From Aquimarina sp. Aq107 (GTDB lineage Bacteria > Bacteroidota > Bacteroidia > Flavobacteriales > Flavobacteriaceae), in assembly GCF_943733665.1 (NCBI RefSeq), contig NZ_OX030782.1, positions 1 through 64,000 on the forward strand: a DNA stretch of 64,000 nucleotides. The letters run 5' to 3'. The notes beneath the pieces are model-generated. The model had not been told where the DNA came from. It made no database searches and saw nothing but the letters and a program-made list of their open reading frames with translations. Below, piece after piece: positions 36,315 to 44,499 of this stretch. The position numbers and the translations under genes are program-made. The number at the start of each line of letters is the position of its first letter. Positions within the stretch are counted from its first letter, which is position 1.

Positions 36315-36896
36315 ATGGTCGATGTTGTATTAACCGTTTTAAAGGATAAACTCAATGAATATTTTAAAAATGTAGTAGGTGCTACAGAATCTAATCTTAT
36401 AGACTTTATAAGTACGAATAATAACGATCCTGTTTCTTTTACTAATGATAAAATAACTCCTTTTCTCATTAATATTTCTGAAGATAGAAAATTTAGAAAT
36501 GCCGATCAATATACTGGTGTGGTAAGAAATGGTATCAAAACCCAGGCGAATCCTGAAATCAGAATTGAGTTATTGATTTTGTTCGTATCTAAATTCAATA
36601 AATATGATCAAGCACTCAAGTTTTTATCACATGTCATTAAGTTTTTTCAGGTCAACAGAATCTTCGATCCTCTAAATTCACCTCAATTATCGGATGAAAA
36701 TATAGAGAAGTTGATCGTAGAATTAATATCACTCCCATTAGAAGAACAAAATCAAGTATGGCATTCTTTAAACACATCCTATCTACCATCGGTTTTATAT
36801 AAAGTGCGTTTACTGTCTTTTATCGATGATCAAAGTATGGAGTTCGTGGGAGAACCAATATCCACAACGAATCTTAATCTTCATCAAAAAGTATAA
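36315..36896 (+). CDS. eCIS terminator/cap protein, DUF4255 family (Afp16-like)
   Basis: A 193-residue protein that begins with the typical DUF4255 sequence (VDVVLTVLKDKLNEYF) and has the ILLNIS-like PFLINISEDRKF and ELLILFVSKF segments. DUF4255/Pvc16 proteins cap the end of the tube and sheath and set length in contractile injection systems of the Afp/PVC type. It is the first gene of the plus-strand structural operon, the place where such genes are often found in Bacteroidota clusters. Start ATG at 36315. Confidence 0.88.
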   Translation: MVDVVLTVLKDKLNEYFKNVVGATESNLIDFISTNNNDPVSFTNDKITPFLINISEDRKFRNADQYTGVVRNGIKTQANPEIRIELLILFVSKFNKYDQALKFLSHVIKFFQVNRIFDPLNSPQLSDENIEKLIVELISLPLEEQNQVWHSLNTSYLPSVLYKVRLLSFIDDQSMEFVGEPISTTNLNLHQKV

Positions 36897-36957
36897 GCTT
36901 TTAGTAAAGAATATATCTATAAACAAGCCCAATATCACGAATTAAATAAAGTATAAA

Positions 36958-37731
36958 ATGGAATATCGCGAATTTTTTGACATAGAGGTTGTTCACCCTG
37001 TTTTATCAGAATCTAATGATGTAGTGCTTGTCCCGAAAAATGAAACGAGAAAACACCTAAGCAACCTTGGATTTGTGGTAAAGAATACAGAAAAAGGAAT
37101 AAAGATTTTAGCTCCTATGTTTCGAAGAAATGGCGATTTTCAGCCTTTGAGCGAAGATGACAACTTTACTTTTTATATATATCCCACTTCTGATGTTACT
37201 CAGGAGGTTACAGATTTTTCTGAAATAGATGAAGGTAATATGATCTTATTTTCTAATCAAGATCTTCCAGAAAACAGTCAGGAATTAATAAGTAGCCAAG
37301 TAGTAAAGGAAGGGATTTTTGGAGGATATCCTGCATTAGGTAGTATTCAAATTATAGGTCATAAAATTAATCTTACTTCTTTAGAACAACCGATAAAATT
37401 TAAAGCTGTATTTGGAGCAAAGTCGATAAAGTGGAAGTACTATTTTGTATCCAATACTGAAGATATTGATATCAGTTTGGAGTCTAGAGATAATCAAATC
37501 AGTTTCAATGAAGTGGTGGTCGATGAAAACATAACGGACCAGATTATAAATTCTATTCAATTAAATTTCCCCAATACCCAAGTTAAAATTTTCGAATCTA
37601 AAGATTTGGTTCCCTATAGTAACAAACCCATTAAGAATATAAAACTACTTCAAAACGGTGATGTTCTTATCAATCATTTACCCAATCCGCGAGCAGAACA
37701 ACAAGGAATCCAAATAATTAAAATTAAGTAA
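36958..37731 (+). CDS. eCIS-associated protein of unknown function
   Basis: A 257-residue soluble protein, mostly beta by pattern, with no signal peptide and no motif that I can name. It lies between the DUF4255 gene and the sheath gene, all on one strand, so it is probably part of the particle. The described AlgoCIS particle has, to my memory, more than one cap component, so a second cap or adaptor is one idea; it rests on position only. The end NHLPNPRAEQQGIQIIKIK suggests a C-terminal strand that could add to a neighbour's sheet. Confidence 0.55.
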   Translation: MEYREFFDIEVVHPVLSESNDVVLVPKNETRKHLSNLGFVVKNTEKGIKILAPMFRRNGDFQPLSEDDNFTFYIYPTSDVTQEVTDFSEIDEGNMILFSNQDLPENSQELISSQVVKEGIFGGYPALGSIQIIGHKINLTSLEQPIKFKAVFGAKSIKWKYYFVSNTEDIDISLESRDNQISFNEVVVDENITDQIINSIQLNFPNTQVKIFESKDLVPYSNKPIKNIKLLQNGDVLINHLPNPRAEQQGIQIIKIK

Positions 37732-37802
37732 GAAAAGGCATTTCGAGAGAATCAATTGATTTTTTAGAAAAGCCCATTATAAACATGTAAAACTATTAGA
37801 AT

Positions 37803-39434
37803 ATGTCTAGATTTTTAACACCAGATGTGTACACTGAGGAGGTACCTCTATTACCACAATCTGTAGCAGAAGTTTCCACTGCGGTGCCAGCTTTTATTGG
37901 ATATACGGAAAAAGCAGTAAAAAACGGAAAAGATATTAGAAACAAAGCGATTAGAGTATCTACTCTATTAGAGTTTAAAGAAGCTTTTGGAGGTGCACAA
38001 TCAGCATCTTTTAAGGTAAGCATTTCGGATGATGATGCTGTAGAAAATATAGAAGTAGAAGCTCCGAAGCATACTTTATATCATGCAATCGATTTATATT
38101 TTAAAAATGGTGGTGGTGATTGTTATATCATTTCAGTAGGAAATTATAATGATGATTATGATAAGGAATCATTCTTAAATGGGTTAGAAGTTTTGAGTAA
38201 GGAAGACGAACCTACTCTGATTATGCTTGGAGAAGCAACAAAATTAGATGCGCCCGATTATCATGAAGTATGTCAAAATGCCTTGGCACAGTGCCAGGAT
38301 TTAAAGGACAGGTTTTGCATTTTCGATATTAAAAAAGATGATGAAAACGGAACATCTTTTAGAGATGGAATAGGTACAAATAATCTAAAATATGGTGCTG
38401 CTTATACCCCATATTTACAAACATCACTTACCTATCGTTATGAAGAAGATCTTGTAGAAGTATCAGGTTCTTCGGCAACTGAAACCCTACAATTAGAAAT
38501 AGCTGGCGCGATTAGAGTTGAATACAATGGATCTTCTCAAGATGCACCAAAAGTTAAGATTAATAAAGGAACAGGGAGCATACCTTCTTTTAGTATTGCT
38601 GACGCTATATTAACTATGAATGTTGGAGAAGGAACTCCTGCTAGTGAGATTATAAATGAATGGAATACATTTTCAAACAAAGGTGATTTTGATATTATTT
38701 TGTTAGATGGAGCAACAGTTGTAGAATCTTCTACAGGAACCACTGATCTTATTACTACTGGTGGTGATAATGCTTCTGTTAGTTTATCAACTTTCAAGGA
38801 ATCTCGTTCTGAGTTATACAGCAGAATTATCAGTGAAGTATCAAAACAACGTATCACTTTACCACCAAGTGCGGCAGTAGCTGGTGCATATGCTACCACA
38901 GACAGAGAAAGAGGTGTATGGAAAGCACCAGCAAACGTAAGTTTAAATGCTGTTATCGGTCCTATCTCGAAAATTACTTCTAAAGATCAGGAAAAGCTAA
39001 ATGTAGATGCTACAAGTGGTAAATCCATCAATGCTATACGAAGTTTTGTTGGAAAAGGAACCATGATTTGGGGAGCTCGTACACTAGCTGGAAATGACAA
39101 TGAATGGCGATATGTACCAGTACGAAGATTATTCAATATGATAGAAGAATCTACCAAGAAAGCATCTCAGTTTGCAGTTTTTGAATCTAACGATGCCGTG
39201 ACTTGGTTGAAGATGAAGGCTATGATCGAAAGTTTTTTATACGGAGTTTGGCAACAAGGTGGATTAGCTGGAGCGACAGAAGAGCAAGCATATTTTGTGA
39301 ATATCGGATTGGGTAAAACCATGACGCAACAAGATATTTTAGAAGGAAAGATGATTGTAGAAATTGGATTAGCAGCTGTGCGTCCTGCAGAGTTTATCAT
39401 ACTGAAATTCTCTCATAAACTACAAGAAGTATAA
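37803..39434 (+). CDS. eCIS contractile sheath protein
   Basis: A 543-residue phage-tail-sheath protein. The N terminus has PDVYTEEVPLLPQSVAEVSTAVPAF (the sheath start PGVYxEE); the C-terminal domain has PPSAAVAGAYATTDRERGVWKAPANV, IRSFVGKGTMIWGARTL and the closing EFIILKFSHKLQEV, which donates the inter-subunit strand. About residues 220-345 form an inserted outer domain. It is the only sheath gene in the cluster, whereas PVC/Afp particles have two or three. The sheath contracts to drive the inner tube into a target membrane. Confidence 0.95.
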   Translation: MSRFLTPDVYTEEVPLLPQSVAEVSTAVPAFIGYTEKAVKNGKDIRNKAIRVSTLLEFKEAFGGAQSASFKVSISDDDAVENIEVEAPKHTLYHAIDLYFKNGGGDCYIISVGNYNDDYDKESFLNGLEVLSKEDEPTLIMLGEATKLDAPDYHEVCQNALAQCQDLKDRFCIFDIKKDDENGTSFRDGIGTNNLKYGAAYTPYLQTSLTYRYEEDLVEVSGSSATETLQLEIAGAIRVEYNGSSQDAPKVKINKGTGSIPSFSIADAILTMNVGEGTPASEIINEWNTFSNKGDFDIILLDGATVVESSTGTTDLITTGGDNASVSLSTFKESRSELYSRIISEVSKQRITLPPSAAVAGAYATTDRERGVWKAPANVSLNAVIGPISKITSKDQEKLNVDATSGKSINAIRSFVGKGTMIWGARTLAGNDNEWRYVPVRRLFNMIEESTKKASQFAVFESNDAVTWLKMKAMIESFLYGVWQQGGLAGATEEQAYFVNIGLGKTMTQQDILEGKMIVEIGLAAVRPAEFIILKFSHKLQEV

Positions 39435-39474
39435 TTAGCGTACAAAATTTAATGAATAAGTAAAAAGTAAAACA

Positions 39475-39948
39475 ATGGCTTTAACTAAAGAACAAATAAA
39501 GACAGATTACCCTTTAGTAACCTATAATTATAGGGTAGATATCAATGGAGTATCTATAAGTTTTTCGGAGGTATCTGGTTTAGAATTATCCTTCGAAACA
39601 ACAACATATAAGGAAAGCTTCGCTACAGGAGGAAAAGTAGGACCAAATATTATGTATATGCCTGGGCAGATTCAACCGGTAAATATATCTATGAAGAAAG
39701 GATTGGTAAAAGGAAAGAGCATTCCTGTCTTTTATGATTGGATCAATGATATACAATTGAATCAGGTAGATAAAAGAGATATCGTAGTGCATCTTTTAGA
39801 TGAGACCGGTAGTACTGTAGTGAGCTGGAAAGTTATTGATGCTTTTCCAACCAAATTAACCGCTCCTTCTTTTGATGCAAGCTCTAATGATGTAGCTATA
39901 GAATCTATGGATTTAATGGCATTTAGAGTTACGATGGAAGAAGCATAG
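39475..39948 (+). CDS. eCIS inner tube protein (gp19-like)
   Basis: A 157-residue tube protein of the T4 gp19/Hcp fold. It shows YPLVTYNYRVDINGVSISFSEVSGLE at the start and WKVIDAFPTKLTAPSFDASSNDVAIESMDLMA at the end, both family hallmarks. It stacks as hexameric rings to make the tube through which cargo passes. It is followed by two related genes, which suggests that it is the main tube subunit and the others make special rings. Confidence 0.92.
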   Translation: MALTKEQIKTDYPLVTYNYRVDINGVSISFSEVSGLELSFETTTYKESFATGGKVGPNIMYMPGQIQPVNISMKKGLVKGKSIPVFYDWINDIQLNQVDKRDIVVHLLDETGSTVVSWKVIDAFPTKLTAPSFDASSNDVAIESMDLMAFRVTMEEA

Positions 39949-40030
39949 CAGGCAAGTAAACTAAGCAAATCCTATTCTAAGAAATAAAACCAGAATGATA
40001 AGTCAATATAAATTTTAAAACCAAAGTATT

Positions 40031-40474
40031 GTGGCAATTGATAAACAGAAAATTAGCGAAACCTATCCGTTACCGGTATACAATTATCAGGTAACGATTA
40101 ACGGAGTTGAAATCATGTCGTTCTCAGAGATTTCAGGTTTAGAAATTGACCATGATCATGTGTTGTATCGACATGGTTTTAGTTGGGCAGTTGGAGATCA
40201 TTTGATCCGTGGCCAAAGAAAACCAATTAATATTTCTTTAAAAAGAGGGTTGATCAAACGCAGGAGTGATTTATATGACTGGATTAAATCTGGAGAAAAG
40301 AAAGACATTAGAATAGAACTCTGTGATGAAGCTGGGATGGGCATCGTAGTTTGGGAGGTTTCCCGAGCATTACCTTTCAAATTAGATGCTCCATCGTTTA
40401 GCGCTAGCGCCAGTGAAGTAGCGATAGAGAGTCTCGATTTAATAGCTCATGACTTACGAGTAAAATACAATTAA
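40031..40474 (+). CDS. eCIS tube protein, second gp19-like copy
   Basis: A 147-residue tube-fold protein (YPLPVYNYQVTINGVEIMSFSEISGLE near the start; WEVSRALPFKLDAPSFSASASEVAIESLDLIA near the end). It differs from the first copy in surface residues and carries more basic residues midway (KRGLIKRRSDLYDW). It is probably an Afp5-like initiator ring between tube and baseplate. The start is GTG at 40031; no ATG lies nearby in frame. Confidence 0.88.
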   Translation: MAIDKQKISETYPLPVYNYQVTINGVEIMSFSEISGLEIDHDHVLYRHGFSWAVGDHLIRGQRKPINISLKRGLIKRRSDLYDWIKSGEKKDIRIELCDEAGMGIVVWEVSRALPFKLDAPSFSASASEVAIESLDLIAHDLRVKYN

Positions 40475-40485
40475 AGAGTTACCAT

Positions 40486-41019
40486 ATGTTAGATGTTTTA
40501 AGAGCAATGAATTTTGCAGATAAAGAGCCTACATTATCACACAGATTTGGAGTGTTCTTTCTATCAGGAGGCGTTATTCCTAATCCAATAGATCTCAGAT
40601 TTCAAAAAGTTAGCGGTATCAATACCGAAGTACAATTGGATACTATAAATGAAGGTGGACAAAACCTACATGCACATCGTGTACCCAAAAAGATAAATTA
40701 TAACAATTTGGTACTGGAACGAGGTTTCGTAGCTAGTAGTTTAGCCGATGGTTTAGATAGTTTTAATCTACCAGGTTTTGGTCAGATGCGCTCTCCTCTC
40801 ATTTCTGAATTCAATGCGACATTTTCATTTTTTAAGTTTAATCCTTCTAATGTACTAGTCACATTATTTAACGAAAATGGGATTCCTATTGGAGGATGGT
40901 TATTTCTAAAAGCATATCCAGTAAAATGGTCCGTATCTGATTTGGATGCACAATCCAATTCCGTGGCCATTGATACAATGGAGTTGGCATATACACGATT
41001 TCAAATTTTAAGATTATAA
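40486..41019 (+). CDS. eCIS tube-initiator protein, third gp19-like copy
   Basis: A 177-residue divergent member of the tube fold, with LSHRFGVFFLSGGVIPNPIDLRFQKVSGI, a mid region NLVLERGFV, and the C-terminal GGWLFLKAYPVKWSVSDLDAQSNSVAIDTMELAYTRF. The longer N terminus and loops fit a ring that joins the tube to the spike hub. It is encoded 11 nt after the second tube gene and 2 nt before a DUF5908 peptide gene. Confidence 0.8.
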   Translation: MLDVLRAMNFADKEPTLSHRFGVFFLSGGVIPNPIDLRFQKVSGINTEVQLDTINEGGQNLHAHRVPKKINYNNLVLERGFVASSLADGLDSFNLPGFGQMRSPLISEFNATFSFFKFNPSNVLVTLFNENGIPIGGWLFLKAYPVKWSVSDLDAQSNSVAIDTMELAYTRFQILRL

Positions 41020-41021
41020 AA

Positions 41022-41186
41022 ATGGCAGTAGAGATCAAAGAAATTGTCATTCGAGCAATTATATCAGATGCTTCACAGACAGATGAAGGTAGCCCATCTT
41101 TGGATACCAGAAAAGAACAATGTGATGTGGTACAAGAATGCGTGCATCAAGTACTAAAAATATTGAAAAAGAAAAACCATAGATAG
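41022..41186 (+). CDS. Small DUF5908-type eCIS protein
   Basis: A 54-residue protein beginning MAVEIKEIVIRAII, then a polar linker and a C-terminal amphipathic helix (CDVVQECVHQVLKILKKK). The start and size match the DUF5908 family of small proteins found in Bacteroidota eCIS clusters at the place of Afp6. Its start is 2 nt after the preceding stop and it ends 3 nt before the LysM gene. The role is unknown; it may be a baseplate or chaperone peptide. Confidence 0.75.
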   Translation: MAVEIKEIVIRAIISDASQTDEGSPSLDTRKEQCDVVQECVHQVLKILKKKNHR

Positions 41187-41189
41187 ATC

Positions 41190-41906
41190 ATGGCATTACT
41201 AAGTGAATTAAGTTTTAAACTACAAAAGCTTACCATTTTTTCTTTTGATAATGAAGAAAGAACCGTTGGTAAGAAGAAATTAGAGGTGATGTTTAATCCT
41301 GAATCCGTTAGACGAAGTTTTATAAATAAGTTTACCGATAAGGCGAGTAATCCTCAGAATAAGAGTGATGCTAAGTTTATGCACAGCGATTCATCTACGG
41401 TGAGTATGAGTCTAATTTTTGATGGAACCGATGTAGATCAATATGGGGCAGAGATTGCACTTAGATTGTTAAGAGGTACCCAAAAAAGTGTTGCAGAAAG
41501 AATAGATAATTTTCGAAAAGACATTACAGAAATAAAAGGTAAAATTCATGAACCACGCTATCTAGTTCTTAGTTGGGGAAAAACATTAAAGTTTAATTGT
41601 AGACTTTCTAGCTTAGATATTAATTACACATTGTTCGAAAGAAATGGAGATCCTTTACGAGCCGAGCTCAATGTATCCTTCATTGGGGATGATACGCCCA
41701 AAGCGCAATTAGCTAAGTTGAATTTACAATCTCCTGATCTTACGCATTATCGTATGGTAAAATCAGGTGATCAATTACCATTGATGTGTCAAGAAATATA
41801 TGGTTCTCCGATGTATTATCCATTAGTAGCAAGTGCAAATAAACTAACGGATTTTAGAAATCTAATACCAGGTCAAGAAATTTACTTTCCACCAATAGAA
41901 AAATAA
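41190..41906 (+). CDS. eCIS LysM-containing tube/baseplate protein (Afp7-like)
   Basis: A 238-residue protein. The N-terminal part (about 1-170) has VMFNPESVRRSF, which is typical of the CIS tube/gp53-like family, and the C-terminal part (about 185-238) is a LysM-like module, YRMVKSGDQLPLMCQEIYG, followed by ANKLTDFRNLIPGQEIYFPP. In Afp/PVC, this protein clamps the tube rings to the spike trimer. It sits directly before the spike gene, 3 nt apart, as in related clusters. Confidence 0.9.
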   Translation: MALLSELSFKLQKLTIFSFDNEERTVGKKKLEVMFNPESVRRSFINKFTDKASNPQNKSDAKFMHSDSSTVSMSLIFDGTDVDQYGAEIALRLLRGTQKSVAERIDNFRKDITEIKGKIHEPRYLVLSWGKTLKFNCRLSSLDINYTLFERNGDPLRAELNVSFIGDDTPKAQLAKLNLQSPDLTHYRMVKSGDQLPLMCQEIYGSPMYYPLVASANKLTDFRNLIPGQEIYFPPIEK

Positions 41907-41909
41907 AAG

Positions 41910-43592
41910 ATGTCATCAACTGTAGTAACAAGTACGATTAAAAGCAACGGCAAGATCCTGCCATTAGGATCGTATGAATTATTGTCGATAGATACGAGCA
42001 AAGAGTTTAACAAAATACCTTTGGCCGAACTTAAGTTATCTGATGGTTGTGTAGCAAATCAAAAGTTTACCACCTTAGAAAGCGATGCTTTTATACCAGG
42101 AGCTTTGATTGAAATCTTTTTGCGGTACGAAGGAAATAATACAAACGAGACGAAGGTTTTTGAAGGTATCGTGATCAATCAGGAAATCGAACGCTCACAA
42201 TACCAATCAGTACTTACGATAGAGCTTTGCGATCCGTCTATAAAAATGACCACTTTACGAAAAAACAAAGTGTTTCAGAATAAAACGGATAGCAAACTTA
42301 TAAAAGATATTATCAGCACCTACAGGGATTTAAAAGCTAAGAATATTGAAAATACTTCTTTGGCACATCCACAGATGGTACAGTACTATGTTTCGGATTG
42401 GGATTTTATAGTATCAAGAGCAGAAGCAAATGGGCAACTAGTAAAAGTTGATAATGGAGAGGTTTCTGTTTTTACGCCACAAATTGGAAGTACCGATCAT
42501 ACCCTAACCTTTGGGATAGACCTGGCCCATTTTGATCTAAAAATTAGTAGTCGTCATCAATATCAGAAAGTACATTCATTTGGTTTGGATACAAAAAAGG
42601 ATGAATTAGCACTTAGTATTCCCAAAAAAGGTAAAGAGCAAATATTAACTAGTATTGATTACAAAACTTCACAATTGTCAGATGCAGCTGGAGCTAAAGA
42701 AACAAACTTGGTTCATGCTGTACCTACAGATCCATTAGAATTGCAATCTTGGTCAGATGCGCAACTTGTAAAATCTCGACTGTCTTTGGTACAAGGAACC
42801 ATTAGGGTTAATGGAAATGGAAAAGTAAAAGTAGGTCAGACCCTGAAAATAGAAAATGTAAGTCGATTTAATGGAGAACATATCATTACTGGAGTTCGAC
42901 ATGGATTTGTAATGGGTTCAGGATGGTATACTTACTTGCAGATTGGAATGGATGCCAATTGGTTTAGTTCGCAATCTGATATTATAGATACAAAAGCTGC
43001 TGGTTTATTACCTGGTATAAATGGATTACAAGTAGGAACAGTGTTGGGACATATAGAGGATTCGAAGCAGGGATTCCGAATTAAAGTACATATACCAGCT
43101 TTTGATCAAGAAGCTAAAACTACCGAAGTATTAGCTATGTATACCACATTAGATGCTGGAGTAGATCATGGAATTTTCTTTCCTCCAGAAAAAGGAGACC
43201 GTGTAGTGATTGGTTTTTTAAACGATGATCCCAGACAAGCAGTTGTTTTAGGGGCAATGCATAGCCACAAAGCACCGCATACCGAAAAGAAAAAAAACTC
43301 ATACAAAGGGATTTTTACCAAGTCTAATTATCAATTGCTTTTTGATGAGGAAAAAGAAACGGTAACGCTATCTACAGCGGATAAGGACCAATCCAACGAG
43401 CAGCTATTAGCCATCAATCAAAAGGAAAAAACAATCAAACTAGAAGATGCTCATGGTAATAGTATTCTGATGGGTAAAGATGGTATTAAAATTATAAGCG
43501 CTAAGGATTTTTCAATAGAAGCTGCAGGAGACTTTGATATCAATGCTAAAGGAAAAGTAAAAGTAAAAGGAAAAAAAGTGGATTTAATATAA
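41910..43592 (+). CDS. eCIS central spike protein, VgrG/gp5-gp27 fusion (Afp8-like)
   Basis: A 560-residue protein. The N-terminal ~350 residues form the gp27-like barrel pair (LLSIDTSKEFNKIPLAELKLSDG; DWDFIVSRAEANGQLV). Residues about 370-455 form the gp5 OB fold (VGTVLGHIEDSKQGFRIKVHIP and FPPEKGDRVVIGFLNDDPRQAVVLGAMHS). The end is a repetitive beta-helix needle with GNSILMGKDGIKI and FDINAKGKVKVKGKKVDLI. The trimer plugs the tube end and carries the PAAR-like tip. It has no extra catalytic domain. Confidence 0.93.
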   Translation: MSSTVVTSTIKSNGKILPLGSYELLSIDTSKEFNKIPLAELKLSDGCVANQKFTTLESDAFIPGALIEIFLRYEGNNTNETKVFEGIVINQEIERSQYQSVLTIELCDPSIKMTTLRKNKVFQNKTDSKLIKDIISTYRDLKAKNIENTSLAHPQMVQYYVSDWDFIVSRAEANGQLVKVDNGEVSVFTPQIGSTDHTLTFGIDLAHFDLKISSRHQYQKVHSFGLDTKKDELALSIPKKGKEQILTSIDYKTSQLSDAAGAKETNLVHAVPTDPLELQSWSDAQLVKSRLSLVQGTIRVNGNGKVKVGQTLKIENVSRFNGEHIITGVRHGFVMGSGWYTYLQIGMDANWFSSQSDIIDTKAAGLLPGINGLQVGTVLGHIEDSKQGFRIKVHIPAFDQEAKTTEVLAMYTTLDAGVDHGIFFPPEKGDRVVIGFLNDDPRQAVVLGAMHSHKAPHTEKKKNSYKGIFTKSNYQLLFDEEKETVTLSTADKDQSNEQLLAINQKEKTIKLEDAHGNSILMGKDGIKIISAKDFSIEAAGDFDINAKGKVKVKGKKVDLI

Positions 43593-43597
43593 GTGCT

Positions 43598-44014
43598 ATG
43601 AATAATAAGTTTTTAGGAAACGGATGGTCATTTCCTCCTGCTTTTGCAGTTGGAGGTGCTGAGGTGATACTTACTTCAGGAGAAGAAGATATCAAACAAA
43701 GTCTTCAGATTTTGTTATCAACATCACTGAAGGAACGGATAATGCATCCTGATTTTGGGTGTGATCTCTCGCAATTTTTGTTTGAAGAATTGGATCACAA
43801 ATTTGCCAATGAGTTAAGTGGTATCGTATCTCGTGCCGTATTGTTATACGAACCAAGAATTGAAGTGAATAATGTTTTGATAACAGATATAGATCCCGAA
43901 AATGGCGTAGTACATATCAATGTAGATTATTTGGTAAGAGCAACAAATAACCGATTTAATCTTATCTATCCATTCTATATCAATGAAGCTTCTAGTGTGG
44001 CATTTGACTTATAA
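43598..44014 (+). CDS. eCIS baseplate wedge protein, gp25-like (Afp9-like)
   Basis: A 138-residue GPW/gp25 family protein with the conserved core EDIKQSLQILLSTSLKERIMHPDFGCDLSQFLFEEL, where the EPR-like region reads LYEPRIEVNNV. gp25 starts sheath polymerisation at the baseplate by giving the first handshake strand. It lies 5 nt after the spike gene. Confidence 0.93.
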   Translation: MNNKFLGNGWSFPPAFAVGGAEVILTSGEEDIKQSLQILLSTSLKERIMHPDFGCDLSQFLFEELDHKFANELSGIVSRAVLLYEPRIEVNNVLITDIDPENGVVHINVDYLVRATNNRFNLIYPFYINEASSVAFDL

Positions 44015-44046
44015 TAAAATCGATGATTATTTAAACTAAATGAGAA

Positions 44047-44469
44047 ATGGATCTAATAGTGATAGATGGAGATACGGTTAATTTTTTACCAACTTTTGGA
44101 AGCGCGGTCGTTAGTGTACAACCAGGTAAGATAACGGCATCAGGGAAAACGACTGTCAAAGGAAAAAAAGTATGTGTAGCAGGAGACGAATCCAAAGTGG
44201 AAGTTAAAAATTGTTCGTATGTAGCACCTCCATTTGTAATTCCTGGTCAGGGAACATTAACCATTAAAAAATTAGGTCCAGATCAATTAACAACAAAAAG
44301 TAAAAGTGGAAACAAAAGCATGATCATAAAGGGGAGCATTTTTATAGCAGAGTTTAAGGTTACTTCTCCAGCAAAACAACCACCTCCAGCAAATACACCA
44401 GATCCTTTACCAATGTATCCTGGACAAGGTAAACTAGTTCCCTCAAATGCAAAAATTAAAGCTACTTAA
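44047..44469 (+). CDS. eCIS PAAR-like spike tip protein (Afp10-like)
   Basis: A 140-residue protein at the position of the PAAR gene of Afp/PVC clusters. It is rich in short Gly/Thr/Lys strands (GKITASGKTTVKGKKVCVAGDESKVEVKNCSY, GQGTLTIKKLGPDQLTTKSKSG, MIIKGSIF) that would form the stacked beta roll of a tip. There is no clear PAAR triplet of His, and C68/C76-type cysteines may bind a metal in their place. The C terminus is proline-rich. The call rests mostly on context and strand pattern. Confidence 0.7.
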   Translation: MDLIVIDGDTVNFLPTFGSAVVSVQPGKITASGKTTVKGKKVCVAGDESKVEVKNCSYVAPPFVIPGQGTLTIKKLGPDQLTTKSKSGNKSMIIKGSIFIAEFKVTSPAKQPPPANTPDPLPMYPGQGKLVPSNAKIKAT

Positions 44470-44499
44470 AATCTAAATAACCTAAAGTTGTAAAAAGAG

